Assembly: GCA_036160575.1 (NCBI GenBank)
Contig: JAYYDT010000006.1
Coordinates: forward strand, 11,645-75,644
DNA length: 64,000 bases
Direction: 5' to 3'
Source: TMED26 sp002694075
GTDB lineage: Bacteria > Pseudomonadota > Alphaproteobacteria > Thalassobaculales > Thalassobaculaceae
The notes beneath the pieces are model-generated. The model ran no database searches. It was not told the origin of the DNA and saw only the letters and a program-made list of their open reading frames with translations. Made by a program: the position numbers and the translations under genes. Numbering within the stretch: position 1 is the first letter of the stretch; every line of letters begins with the position of its first letter. Of the stretch, positions 17,196-26,027 are shown one piece after another.

Positions 17196-17624
17196 ATGTT
17201 CGCAGTGGTCAAAACCGGCGGAAAACAATACAAAGTCGCGCCGGACGACGTCATTAAGGTGGAGAAGCTGCCGGCCGAGGCAGGCGCCGAGGTTACCTTG
17301 GATCAGGTTTTGATGGTCGGTGACGGCGACAATGTGACGGTTGGCGCGCCGACCGTGGCCGGCGCCACGGTGACCGCCACCGTGCTGGAGCAAACGCGCG
17401 GCAAGAAGATCATCGTCTTCAAGAAGCGCCGGCGGCAAGATTCGCGGGTCACCAAAGGACACCGCCAGGATTTAACCGTGCTGCGCATCGGCGCGATTTC
17501 GCCGGACGGCAAACCGGCCAAGAAAAAAGCCGCGACTAAGAAAAAAGCCGCGCCGGCCGCCGATGCCCCGGCCGAGACCCCCGCCGAGGCGCCGAGCGAC
17601 GCCGACGCCGCAACCGAGGAGTAA
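17196..17624 (+). CDS. rplU: 50S ribosomal protein L21
   Basis: A 142-residue protein beginning MFAVVKTGGKQYKVAPDDVIKVEKL, the diagnostic L21 N-terminus. The conserved core (GKKIIVFKKRRRQDSRVTKGHRQ region) ends near residue 105. A C-terminal extension of about 35 residues follows, first Lys/Ala-rich (KKKAATKKKAA) and then Ala/Pro/Glu-rich and acidic; such tails are common in alphaproteobacterial L21. It binds 23S rRNA. It is the first gene of the rplU-rpmA pair under the promoter at 17113. Confidence 0.98.
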   Translation: MFAVVKTGGKQYKVAPDDVIKVEKLPAEAGAEVTLDQVLMVGDGDNVTVGAPTVAGATVTATVLEQTRGKKIIVFKKRRRQDSRVTKGHRQDLTVLRIGAISPDGKPAKKKAATKKKAAPAADAPAETPAEAPSDADAATEE

Positions 17625-17627
17625 GAC

Positions 17628-17894
17628 ATGGCCCATAAAAAAGCAGGTGGTAGCTCCCGTAACGGCCGCGACAGCGCGGGCCGGCGCCTGGGCGTTAAAA
17701 AGTTCGGCGGCCAGGTCGTGATCGCCGGCAACATCATCGTGCGCCAGCGCGGTACCAAGTTTCATCCCGGCGCCAATGTCGGCATGGGCAAGGATCACAC
17801 CTTGTTCGCCGTCGCCGAGGGCCGGGTGGCCTTTGAGCGCAAACGCGGCGGGCGTACCTATGTCAACGTCGAGGCGGCCCAGGCCGCCGAATAA
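17628..17894 (+). CDS. rpmA: 50S ribosomal protein L27
   Basis: An 88-residue protein beginning MAHKKAGGSSRNGRDSAGRRLG, the highly conserved L27 N-terminus that reaches the peptidyl-transferase centre. There is no N-terminal cleavage extension of the Firmicutes type. It starts 3 nt after rplU. A hairpin at 17921-17945 separates it from obgE, the usual third gene of this conserved cluster. Confidence 0.98.
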   Translation: MAHKKAGGSSRNGRDSAGRRLGVKKFGGQVVIAGNIIVRQRGTKFHPGANVGMGKDHTLFAVAEGRVAFERKRGGRTYVNVEAAQAAE

Positions 17895-17920
17895 CGCGAT
17901 CCGGCATGCCGAGCGCGGTG

Positions 17921-17945
17921 AGGGGGATGGGTCAGCCGTCCCCCT
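17921..17945 (+). terminator. Intrinsic terminator or attenuator between rpmA and obgE
   Basis: A perfect 7-bp stem, AGGGGGA (17921-17927) with TCCCCCT (17939-17945), is followed by TTGTGTTTG. It starts 26 nt after the rpmA stop and 38 nt before obgE. It could end most ribosomal-protein transcripts and let a fraction read into obgE. Confidence 0.65.
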
Positions 17946-17982
17946 TTGTGTTTGCCGGCCGGGCGCCGGCGGAGGCGCGGCC

Positions 17983-19062
17983 ATGAAATTCCTCGATCAA
18001 GCCAAGGTCTTTGTGAAAAGCGGCGACGGCGGACCCGGCTGCGTCAGTTTTCGCCGCGAAGCCTATGTCGAATATGGCGGTCCCGACGGCGGCGACGGCG
18101 GCCGCGGCGGCGATGTCGTGGCGGTTTGTGTCGACGGTCTCAACACCCTCATCGACTACCGCTATCAACAGCATTTCAAAGCCGTGCGGGGTTGGCCGGG
18201 GGCCGGTCGCAACCGCAGCGGCGGGCGCGGCGCCGACGCCGTCCTGCGCTTGCCGGTGGGCACCCAGATCCTGGACGAGGACCGGACCGCCGTGCTCGCC
18301 GATTTGACCGAGGTCGGCCAACGCGTGGTGCTGGCCCGTGGCGGCGATGGCGGGTTTGGCAACGCCCATTACAAAAGCGCCACCAACCAGGCGCCGCGGC
18401 GTGCGTCGCCGGGCTGGCCCGGCCATGAGTTCTGGGTCTGGCTGCGCCTGAAGTTGATCGCCGATATCGGCTTGGTGGGCCTGCCCAACGCCGGCAAGTC
18501 GACCTTTCTGGCGGCGGTTTCGCGGGCCAAGCCGAAAATCGCCGCCTATCCCTTCACCACGCTGCACCCCAATTTGGGCGTCGCCAGTTGGCGTGAGGAC
18601 TTGTTTGTGCTGGCCGATATTCCGGGGTTGATCGAAGGCGCCCATGATGGCGCCGGCCTCGGCGACCGCTTTCTCGGCCATGTCGAACGCTGCGGCGCCT
18701 TGTTGCATTTGATTGACGGCGCCGATGACGACCCGATCTCCGCTTATGACGTGATCCGTAGCGAACTGGCGGCCTATGGCGGCGGCCTCGCCGAAAAACC
18801 GGAAGTGGTCGCCCTCAACAAACTCGACGCGCTCGGCGCCGAGGATGGTGCGGCCTTGCTTGATCTGTTCGAGGAGGCCCATGGATTTCGTCCGCATTTG
18901 ATTTCCGGTGTCGCCGGCAGCGGCATGGATGGCTTACTGCGCGAACTGCATGGCCATGTGGTGCGCGCCCGCGCCGCCCGCGCCGCCGAGGGTCAACGCG
19001 TCCGTGACGCCGCCGAAGACGGGGCGGCGGACGGGGGCGCGGCGGGCGCCTGGCAGCCATGA
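17983..19062 (+). CDS. obgE: GTPase ObgE/CgtA
   Basis: A 359-residue GTPase starting at ATG 17983 after a GGAGG site. The N-terminal Gly-rich Obg domain (residues 1-158, with GGPDGGDGGRGGD) precedes the G domain: G1 GLPNAGKS, a switch region with FTTLHPNLG, G3 DIPGL and G4 NKLD. The C-terminus is short, without an OCT domain. Obg associates with the 50S subunit and links ribosome assembly to growth state. Its stop overlaps proB (ATGA). Confidence 0.97.
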   Translation: MKFLDQAKVFVKSGDGGPGCVSFRREAYVEYGGPDGGDGGRGGDVVAVCVDGLNTLIDYRYQQHFKAVRGWPGAGRNRSGGRGADAVLRLPVGTQILDEDRTAVLADLTEVGQRVVLARGGDGGFGNAHYKSATNQAPRRASPGWPGHEFWVWLRLKLIADIGLVGLPNAGKSTFLAAVSRAKPKIAAYPFTTLHPNLGVASWREDLFVLADIPGLIEGAHDGAGLGDRFLGHVERCGALLHLIDGADDDPISAYDVIRSELAAYGGGLAEKPEVVALNKLDALGAEDGAALLDLFEEAHGFRPHLISGVAGSGMDGLLRELHGHVVRARAARAAEGQRVRDAAEDGAADGGAAGAWQP

Positions 19063-20216
19063 CCGCCGCCGACACCATCGCCGCGGGTCTCGCCGCCTCG
19101 CCGCTCGCCGATAGCCAGAGAATTGTCGTCAAAATCGGCTCGGCGCTGCTCGTCGACGCGCGCCAGGGCGCCATTCGGCGGGCTTGGCTTGACGCGCTGA
19201 TCGACGATCTGGCGGCCCTGCGCGCGGCCGGCCGGCAAGTTGTCTTGGTGTCCTCCGGCGCGATCGCGGTCGGCCGCCAGGACCTGGGCCTGACCGGCCG
19301 GGTTCTGCGCCTGGAGGAAAAACAAGCGGCGGCGGCGACCGGTCAAATTCGCTTGGCCCACGCCTATCAGAATGCCTGGCATCGCCATGGCGTGACGGTG
19401 GCGCAAATCCTGCTGTCCATCGACGACACCGAGGCCCGTCGCCGGCATCTTAACGCGCGCGCCACCATCCAGCAGTTGCTCGATCTGGCTGCGGTGCCGG
19501 TGATCAATGAAAACGACAGCGTGGCGACCGAGGAAATTCGCTTCGGTGACAATGACCGCTTGGGCGCGCGGGTCGCCCAGATGATCAGTGCCGACACCTT
19601 GCTGCTGCTGTCCGATATCGATGGTCTCTACTCCAGCGATCCCAAACGCGACCCGGCGGCGCGCCATCTGGACCGGGTCGCCCGGATCACGCCCGAGATC
19701 GAGGCCATGGCCGGTAGCGCCGGTAGCGATTTCGCCTCGGGCGGCATGGTGACCAAGTTGGCGGCGGCGAAAATCGCCGCGGCGGCGGGCTGTCGGATGG
19801 CCATCTTCGATGGCAAACCGCTGAACCCCATCGCGGGATTGATGGGCGGCGCGCGGGCCACCTGGTTCGCCGCCACCGGACACCCCGGCGGCGCCCGTAA
19901 GCGGTGGATCGCCGGCGGGTTAAACGCCGCCGGCACGCTGTATCTCGACGCCGGCGCGGTGCGCGCGCTAGCCGCCGGCAAAAGCTTGTTGCCGGCCGGG
20001 GTGGCGCGCCTGGAGGGGGATTTCGCGCGCGGCGATTTGGTGCGTTTGATCGCCCCTGGCGGCGAAGAGATTGGCCGCGGCCTGACCGCCTACGCGGCCG
20101 CCGACGCGGCCCGCATCATCGGCCATAAATCCCGTGAAATCGAAACCATCCTCGGCTACCGTGGACGCGATGAGATCATTCACCGCGACGATTTGGTGAT
20201 GGCCGAGCGCGGCTAA
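19059..20216 (+). CDS. proB: Glutamate 5-kinase
   Basis: A 385-residue enzyme phosphorylating L-glutamate in the first step of proline synthesis. The amino-acid kinase domain shows RIVVKIGSALL, the SSGAIAVG loop, NENDSVATEEIRFGDND and FASGGMVTKL. The C-terminal 75 residues form a PUA domain (from about RKRWIAGGL). It overlaps obgE by 4 nt and is followed by proA after 15 nt, so the two proline genes are co-transcribed with obgE. Confidence 0.97.
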   Translation: MTAADTIAAGLAASPLADSQRIVVKIGSALLVDARQGAIRRAWLDALIDDLAALRAAGRQVVLVSSGAIAVGRQDLGLTGRVLRLEEKQAAAATGQIRLAHAYQNAWHRHGVTVAQILLSIDDTEARRRHLNARATIQQLLDLAAVPVINENDSVATEEIRFGDNDRLGARVAQMISADTLLLLSDIDGLYSSDPKRDPAARHLDRVARITPEIEAMAGSAGSDFASGGMVTKLAAAKIAAAAGCRMAIFDGKPLNPIAGLMGGARATWFAATGHPGGARKRWIAGGLNAAGTLYLDAGAVRALAAGKSLLPAGVARLEGDFARGDLVRLIAPGGEEIGRGLTAYAAADAARIIGHKSREIETILGYRGRDEIIHRDDLVMAERG

Positions 20217-20231
20217 GGGAGGCGATAGGGC

Positions 20232-21536
20232 GTGGCTTTGCTTGACGATAGAATGCCCGCGACCGCTGGCGACGGCGGCGATATCCCCGCCATGATGGCG
20301 GGCCTCGGCGATGCCGCGCGGACCGCCGCGCGGGCCCTGGCGCAAGCCTCCCCGGCCGCCAAGAACCAGGCCCTGACCGCCGCCGCCGACGCGTTGCAAT
20401 CCGCCGAGACGACGATTCTCGAGGCCAATCAGGCGGATCTCGACTACGCCCGCAAGAAAGGCGTCAAAGCCGCGTTGGTCGACCGTCTGGTGTTGAATCC
20501 GACGCGTCTCGCCGGGGTCGCCGACGGCCTGCGCGCGATCGCTCAACTGGACGACCCGGTGGGCCAGGAGATGGCCGCCTGGACGCGGCCCAACGGTCTC
20601 GCCATTGCCCGGGTTCGGGTGCCGTTGGGGGTGATCGGGATTATTTATGAATCGCGCCCCAACGTCACCGCCGACGCCGGGGGCCTATGCCTCAAAGCCG
20701 GCAACGCGGCGATTTTGCGCGGCGGATCGGAAAGCTTTCATTCCTCGCGCGCGATTGTCGACTGCCTGCACCAGGGGTTGGTCGTCGCCGGCCTGCCGCC
20801 GGCCGCGGTGCAATTGGTGCCGACGCGCGACCGGGCCGCCGTCGGCGCGATGCTGGCCATGGCCGAGGCGATCGACGTGATCGTGCCGCGTGGCGGCAAA
20901 AGCTTGATCGAGCGCGTGCAGAATGAAAGTCGGGTGCCGGTCTTCGCCCATCTCGAGGGGCTGTGTCATGTCTATGTCGACGCCGCCGCCGATCTCGATA
21001 TGGCCCGGGAGATCACGCTTAACGCCAAGATGCGCCGGACCAGTGTGTGTGGCGCGGCCGAAACCTTGCTGGTCGACCGCGCCATCGCCGCTGATTTTCT
21101 GCCGGACGCGGCGGCGGCCTTGCGGGCCGCCGGCTGCGCGCTGCGCGGTGACGCCGCCGCGCGGGCGCTGGTCGGCGATATGGCGCCGGCCGATGACAGC
21201 GATTGGGTGACCGAATATCTCGACGCCGTGCTGTCGGTCAAAGTGGTCGACGGTGTTGGCGCGGCGGTCGATCACATCAACCGTTTTGGCTCGCACCATA
21301 CCGACACCATCGTGACCGCCGACCCGGCCCATGCCGAGCGCTTCTTGGCCGAGGTCGACAGCGCTATCGTGTTGCATAACGCTTCGACTCAATTCGCCGA
21401 TGGCGGCGAGTTCGGGATGGGCGCCGAGATCGGTATTTCGACCGGCCGGCTGCATGCCCGTGGGCCGGTTGGCGCGGAACAATTGACCAGTTTCAAATAC
21501 CTGGTCCGAGGGACAGGTCAAACTCGGCCGCAATGA
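20232..21536 (+). CDS. proA: Gamma-glutamyl phosphate reductase
   Basis: A 434-residue ALDH-fold enzyme reducing gamma-glutamyl phosphate to glutamate semialdehyde with NADPH. GTG 20232 is the likely start because a GGGAGG site lies 9 nt upstream; ATG 20253 is an alternative. The catalytic Cys lies in MRRTSVCGAAETLL, and the family motifs IYESRPNVT and GGEFGMGAEIGISTGRLHARGP (given here only as landmarks) are intact. The stop overlaps nadD (ATGA). Confidence 0.97.
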   Translation: MALLDDRMPATAGDGGDIPAMMAGLGDAARTAARALAQASPAAKNQALTAAADALQSAETTILEANQADLDYARKKGVKAALVDRLVLNPTRLAGVADGLRAIAQLDDPVGQEMAAWTRPNGLAIARVRVPLGVIGIIYESRPNVTADAGGLCLKAGNAAILRGGSESFHSSRAIVDCLHQGLVVAGLPPAAVQLVPTRDRAAVGAMLAMAEAIDVIVPRGGKSLIERVQNESRVPVFAHLEGLCHVYVDAAADLDMAREITLNAKMRRTSVCGAAETLLVDRAIAADFLPDAAAALRAAGCALRGDAAARALVGDMAPADDSDWVTEYLDAVLSVKVVDGVGAAVDHINRFGSHHTDTIVTADPAHAERFLAEVDSAIVLHNASTQFADGGEFGMGAEIGISTGRLHARGPVGAEQLTSFKYLVRGTGQTRPQ

Positions 21537-22204
21537 GCAGGCGCTTGGCCCCCATCGCCGCCGCGGCTCTGCCGCGCAACGGCGCCGTTTCTCGGCGGGT
21601 GACCATCGGCCTGATGGGGGGCTCCTTCAATCCGGCCCATGACGGCCATCGCCATATCGCGCGGGCGGCCTTGCGACGCTTGGGACTGAGCGAGGTGTGG
21701 TGGCTGGTCTCGCCGCAAAATCCATTGAAAAGCCGCGATGACATGGGCGCCCTCACCACGCGTCTGGCCTCGGCGCGGGCGGTCGCCAAACATCCGCGGA
21801 TCAAGGTGCGCGACATCGAACGCCGGCTAGGCACGGTCTACACCAGCGAACTGATCGCCTGGTTGGTGCGCCGGGCGCCACGCGCGCGTTTCGTGTGGCT
21901 GATGGGCGCCGACAATCTGCGGCAGTTTGACAGCTGGTACCAATGGTCACGGATTCTTCACACCGTGCCCGTTGCGGTTTTCGACCGGCCGCCCTATTCT
22001 CTTAAGGCGTTACATGGCACCGCCGCCCGCCGTTTCGCGCGCTCTAGGGTGGCCGAAAGGCGGGCGCGGTCGTTGCCAAGAATGGCGCCGCCGGCGTGGG
22101 TCTTCTTCCACACCGTACGCCATTCGGCGACCGCTTCGGCAATCCGGGCCAGCCGCCCGGCGAGCCGCGACGGGCGCGCGGCGAACGGCCGGGCGGAGCG
22201 GTGA
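21533..22204 (+). CDS. nadD: Nicotinate-nucleotide adenylyltransferase
   Basis: A 223-residue nucleotidyltransferase making deamido-NAD from NaMN and ATP. The HxGH motif is in GGSFNPAHDGHRHIA, and the MGADNLRQFDSW block of NadD is present. The C-terminal region is extended and Arg/Ala-rich, lacking a clear ISST(x)IR motif; the related stretch reads HSATASAIR. It starts in the overlapping ATGA of proA and precedes rsfS, a conserved order in alphaproteobacteria. Confidence 0.95.
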   Translation: MSRRLAPIAAAALPRNGAVSRRVTIGLMGGSFNPAHDGHRHIARAALRRLGLSEVWWLVSPQNPLKSRDDMGALTTRLASARAVAKHPRIKVRDIERRLGTVYTSELIAWLVRRAPRARFVWLMGADNLRQFDSWYQWSRILHTVPVAVFDRPPYSLKALHGTAARRFARSRVAERRARSLPRMAPPAWVFFHTVRHSATASAIRASRPASRDGRAANGRAER

Positions 22205-22261
22205 CGTGGCCGTTAACGGCGGTCGAAAGGGCCTGAACGACGCGTTTGCAAGGAGTGTGTC

Positions 22262-22672
22262 ATCGGTAAACTGCATGATCGCCCTCACGGCGATGCTTTG
22301 CTCGATCTGATCAAGGGTTCGCTTGACGACGACAAAGCGGAGGATTTGGTGGTCATTGACCTGGCCGGCAAATCCACTCTCGGCGACTATATGGTCGTGG
22401 CCAGCGGACGCTCGCAGCGTCAAGTGGCGGCGATGGCCGATCATCTGGTCTTCAAACTCAAACAATCCAAAATGGCCAACGCCGTCATCGAAGGCAAAGC
22501 CCAGGGCGACTGGGTGTTGATCGACGCCGGCGATGTGATCGTCCATTTGTTCCGGCCGGAAGTGCGGGAATTTTATGGGATTGAGAAGATGTGGATGGTC
22601 GATCCGGTGGCGGCGACTCACCAAGTCGGCACGTCGACGAACGACGGCGGCGCGACGATCGCCCGCGCCTAA
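22262..22672 (+). CDS. rsfS: Ribosomal silencing factor RsfS
   Basis: A RsfS/Iojap protein of 136 residues if it starts at ATC 22262. The fold is clear: DDKAEDLVVIDLAGKSTLGDYM, ASGRSQRQV and EKMWMVDP. It binds L14 and blocks subunit joining in starvation. The first ordinary start is TTG 22298, but the family-conserved segment HDRPHGDALLDLIK begins before it. No ATG, GTG or TTG occurs in frame between the upstream stop at 22214 and 22298. An AAGGAG site (22250-22255) sits 6 nt before ATC 22262, so I favour this rare start; CTG 22271 is another option. Confidence 0.9.
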   Translation: MGKLHDRPHGDALLDLIKGSLDDDKAEDLVVIDLAGKSTLGDYMVVASGRSQRQVAAMADHLVFKLKQSKMANAVIEGKAQGDWVLIDAGDVIVHLFRPEVREFYGIEKMWMVDPVAATHQVGTSTNDGGATIARA

Positions 22673-22699
22673 GCGGCGCGAAGCCAGAGGACGGGCGCC

Positions 22700-23158
22700 A
22701 TGCGTGTAACCGTGGTGGCGGTCGGGCGGGCCAAGCGCGGCCCGACCGAGACGTTGTGGCAAGACTACGCGCGGCGCCTAACCTGGCCGGTGACACTCAA
22801 GGAAATCGACCTCCGCGGCGGGGCTGAGGGACCGACGCGCCAGCGCCGCGAGGCCGCGCAGCTGCTGGCGGCGGTCCCGCGCGGCGCGCGGCTGGTGGCC
22901 CTCGACGAGCGCGGCGAGGATTTGGCCAGCGCGACTTTGGCCGCGCGGCTGTCGGACTGGCGCGACCGCGGGATCGCGGATCTCGCCTTTGTCATCGGCG
23001 GCGCGGACGGTCTCGATCCGACCGTGCGGGCGGCCGCCGATTTGGTCCTCGCCTTCGGCCGGCAGACCTGGCCGCATATGATGGCGCGGGCCATGTTGAT
23101 TGAGCAAATCTACCGCGCTCAGCAGATAATCCTGGGTCATCCCTACCATCGGGCCTAG
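22700..23158 (+). CDS. rlmH: 23S rRNA (pseudouridine1915-N3) methyltransferase RlmH
   Basis: A 152-residue SPOUT-class methyltransferase. The AdoMet-binding knot shows LVALDERGEDLASATLA, FVIGGADGL and the C-terminal HMMARAMLIEQIYRAQQI and GHPYHRA. It methylates pseudouridine 1915 of 23S rRNA on assembled 70S ribosomes. It follows rsfS by 27 nt in the conserved nadD-rsfS-rlmH order. Confidence 0.97.
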   Translation: MRVTVVAVGRAKRGPTETLWQDYARRLTWPVTLKEIDLRGGAEGPTRQRREAAQLLAAVPRGARLVALDERGEDLASATLAARLSDWRDRGIADLAFVIGGADGLDPTVRAAADLVLAFGRQTWPHMMARAMLIEQIYRAQQIILGHPYHRA

Positions 23159-23191
23159 CCGAACCGGGACTAACTGAAGTATGTTTGCGCC

Positions 23192-24772
23192 ATGACAAAT
23201 ACCTCGTCTTTTTCCGCGCCGACCGGTCCCGTCGTCTTGTGTATCCTGGACGGGTGGGGTGAGCGTGCGGCGGCCGCCGACAACGCTATCAGCAGCGCCG
23301 CGACGCCGATTTATGACCGATTGCGTGACAGCTGTCCGCGTGGGCTGATCGACGCTTCGGCCGGGGCTGTCGGGTTGCCCGAGGGCCAAATGGGGAATTC
23401 AGAGGTCGGCCATATGAACATCGGGGCCGGCCGGGTGGTGATGCAGGATCTGCCGCGGATCGACCGCGCCGTCGCGGATGGTAGCTTGGCCGCCGACACG
23501 CGTTTGGCGCGCTTTGTCGCGCGGGTCAAAGAGGCGGGCGGCCGCGCCCATCTGTTGGGCCTGTTATCGGCCGGCGGGGTGCATTCCCATCGCGATCATA
23601 TGCTGGCCTTGGCGCGGACCCTCCGCGCCGCCGGTTTGGACGTGGTGATCCACGCCGTGCTCGATGGCCGCGATACGCCGCCGCGGGCGGCCGACGCGGA
23701 TTTACCGGGTTTTCTCGACGATCTTGGCGAGACGGCGCGAGTGGTCACCGTGTGTGGCCGTTTTTTCGCCATGGATCGGGATCAGCGATGGGAACGGGTG
23801 GTCGAGGCGCACCGCGCCATCGCCGGCGGCGACGGGGTGGTTGCCGACGATCCCCTGGCGGCGCTGTACGCGGCCCGCGCCCGCGATGAGAGCGATGAAT
23901 TCGTGCAGCCCAGTGTGGTCGCCGGCTATAGCGGCATGGCCGACGGCGACGGGTTGCTGATGGCCAACTTCCGCGCCGACCGGGCGCGTGAGATTTTAAC
24001 CAGCCTGGTCGATCCGGATTTTGACGGCTTTACCCGTGGCACGCCGCCGGCCTTCGCCGATCGGCTGGGCATGGTGTCCTATTCGCAGGCCTTGGATCAG
24101 TGGTTTGACGCTTTGTTTCCCCCCCTTGATCTGGCGGACACCCTGGGTGAGGTCGTGGCCGCCGCCGGCAAGCGGCAGATGCGCATCGCCGAGACCGAGA
24201 AATATCCGCACGTGACATTCTTTTTAAACGGTGGGCGCGAGGAAGAATTCGCCGGTGAAACGCGGGTTCTGATTCCCTCGCCCAAGGTCAAAACCTACGA
24301 CCTTCAGCCGGAAATGTCGGCCGCCACGGTCTGTGACCGTCTGGTCGCGGCGATTGAAGGCGGCGATTTCGACCTGATCATCTGCAATTTCGCCAACCCC
24401 GACATGGTCGGTCACACCGGCGTCATGGCGGCGGCCGTGCGCGCGGTGGAAACCGTCGACCATTGTCTCGGTCGTCTAGAGGCGGCCATCGCCAAAACCG
24501 GTGGCCGGATGTTGGTCACCGCCGACCATGGCAATATCGAACAAATGCGCGATCCGGCCATTGATGGACCACACACCTCGCACACCACCAATTTGGTGCC
24601 GGCATTGTTGATCGGCGGGCCGTCCGCGGTCACCAGCCTACGCCCCGGCCGGCTGGCCGATGTCGCGCCAACCATATTGGCGCTGATGGGGCTAGCGGCG
24701 CCGGCGGTGATGACTGGGAACTCGCTTTTGGTCACCGAAGATGGCGGCACGGCGGCGGTTGCGGCTGAGTAG
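23192..24772 (+). CDS. gpmI: 2,3-bisphosphoglycerate-independent phosphoglycerate mutase
   Basis: A 526-residue alkaline-phosphatase-superfamily enzyme of glycolysis and gluconeogenesis that interconverts 3- and 2-phosphoglycerate using two Mn2+. The metal/phosphate nucleophile is Ser70 in GQMGNSEVGHMN; other landmarks are DGRDTPP, FRADRAREI, KYPHVTFF and TADHGNIEQM. The length is normal (about 510). It starts 33 nt after rlmH, and its 3' end overlaps the next gene by 32 bp. Confidence 0.97.
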   Translation: MTNTSSFSAPTGPVVLCILDGWGERAAAADNAISSAATPIYDRLRDSCPRGLIDASAGAVGLPEGQMGNSEVGHMNIGAGRVVMQDLPRIDRAVADGSLAADTRLARFVARVKEAGGRAHLLGLLSAGGVHSHRDHMLALARTLRAAGLDVVIHAVLDGRDTPPRAADADLPGFLDDLGETARVVTVCGRFFAMDRDQRWERVVEAHRAIAGGDGVVADDPLAALYAARARDESDEFVQPSVVAGYSGMADGDGLLMANFRADRAREILTSLVDPDFDGFTRGTPPAFADRLGMVSYSQALDQWFDALFPPLDLADTLGEVVAAAGKRQMRIAETEKYPHVTFFLNGGREEEFAGETRVLIPSPKVKTYDLQPEMSAATVCDRLVAAIEGGDFDLIICNFANPDMVGHTGVMAAAVRAVETVDHCLGRLEAAIAKTGGRMLVTADHGNIEQMRDPAIDGPHTSHTTNLVPALLIGGPSAVTSLRPGRLADVAPTILALMGLAAPAVMTGNSLLVTEDGGTAAVAAE

Positions 24773-26027
24773 CCGCCTTTTCTGGATCGCGGCGATTGGC
24801 GCCGCGGTGGCGGGCCACGCCGCCGCCGCGCCGGCCGACACGGCGGCCGCCGCGACAACTGAAAAACTCAAACAAGTCGAAGGCGCGTTGACGCGCGCGC
24901 GGCGCGACCACGACAATGTGCGGAGTTTGAAAGCCACCTTGGCCCAAGAGGTAACGGCGGTGCGCGCGGCCCTACGCATCGCCGCCGCCGAGGCTCGCGA
25001 CCATCAACGGGGGTTGCAGGCGGCCGAGCGGCGGCTGGCGGAATTGGGCCGGTCGGCGGCGCGCGCGCGGGCCCTTTTGGCGGTCCGGCGGCGGGCTTTG
25101 GCGGCGGTGTCCGGTACCTTGCAAACCTTGGTCCGCCGCCCGCCCGAAGCGTTTGTCAGTGGCGCTTACTCGGCCCTCGACATGGCCCGCACCAGCGCCC
25201 TTTTGGATGGCGCGGCGACACGCATCGCGGCGGCCGCCGCTGATCTGCGCGAACAATTGGCGACGGTCGCCCAAACCACCGCCGCGATCCGTGTCGAACG
25301 GGCCAATTTGGCGGTGGCGGTCGCCGCCTTTGAGCGTCAGCGCGGCAAGCTTGACGGATTATTGGCGGAAAAGGCCCGGTTGTTGGCCTCCGTCAACGCC
25401 GCCGACGCGACTTGGCGGGCGCGGATGGAGGCGTTGGCCGGCTCGGCCCGCGATCTGCGTGGGTTGTTGGAACAATTGTCCCTCCATCGCCGGGCCGAAG
25501 GGCGCGCCGCCGACCGTTTGGCGGCGCTGGCCGTGCCAATCCCGCCGCCGGGAACCCGGCCGCCCGGCGTGTCGCCGCTGACCGCGCCGGGAGGATTGTT
25601 CACTCAATCGATCCTGGCGCGCAAAGGCCAGTTACCGGCGCCGGTGATTGGGCGCGTGGTGCAAGGCTTTGGGCGCCGCGATGGCCGCGGGCAGATCACC
25701 AAGGGAGTGGCGATCCGCAGCCGTGCCGGCGCGCCGGTGGTGGCGCCTTTTGACGGTCGCGTGTTATATGCTGGTCCGTTCCGCAGCTATGGCTTGATAT
25801 TAATCATTGATCACGGCCAAGGATATCATACCTTGTTGGCTGGATTGGGGCGCCTGCACATGGCCGTTGGCCAAACTGTTTTGGCGGGTGAGCCAATTGG
25901 GGTGATGGCGCGAGACAAGGAGCTTTCGGCCGACCGGCTGGACCTCTATCTTGAGCTGCGCCACGATGGCACGCCAATTGATCCGCTACCCTGGTTGGCT
26001 TTGGAAACGGGAATTGCGAGTGGCTAG
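24741..26027 (+). CDS. EnvC-like murein hydrolase activator (degenerate LytM/M23)
   Basis: A 428-residue periplasmic protein with an N-terminal signal peptide (cleavage near GHAAAA), a long coiled coil (about 38-250) and a C-terminal LytM domain (about 315-420). The LytM metal ligands are lost: the HxxxD position reads KGVAI, the HxH position reads LYLELR, and the segment after TLL lacks His. It is therefore an amidase activator rather than a peptidase, as in EnvC. The start lies inside gpmI; ctpA follows immediately after its stop. Confidence 0.88.
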   Translation: MAARRRLRLSSRLFWIAAIGAAVAGHAAAAPADTAAAATTEKLKQVEGALTRARRDHDNVRSLKATLAQEVTAVRAALRIAAAEARDHQRGLQAAERRLAELGRSAARARALLAVRRRALAAVSGTLQTLVRRPPEAFVSGAYSALDMARTSALLDGAATRIAAAAADLREQLATVAQTTAAIRVERANLAVAVAAFERQRGKLDGLLAEKARLLASVNAADATWRARMEALAGSARDLRGLLEQLSLHRRAEGRAADRLAALAVPIPPPGTRPPGVSPLTAPGGLFTQSILARKGQLPAPVIGRVVQGFGRRDGRGQITKGVAIRSRAGAPVVAPFDGRVLYAGPFRSYGLILIIDHGQGYHTLLAGLGRLHMAVGQTVLAGEPIGVMARDKELSADRLDLYLELRHDGTPIDPLPWLALETGIASG

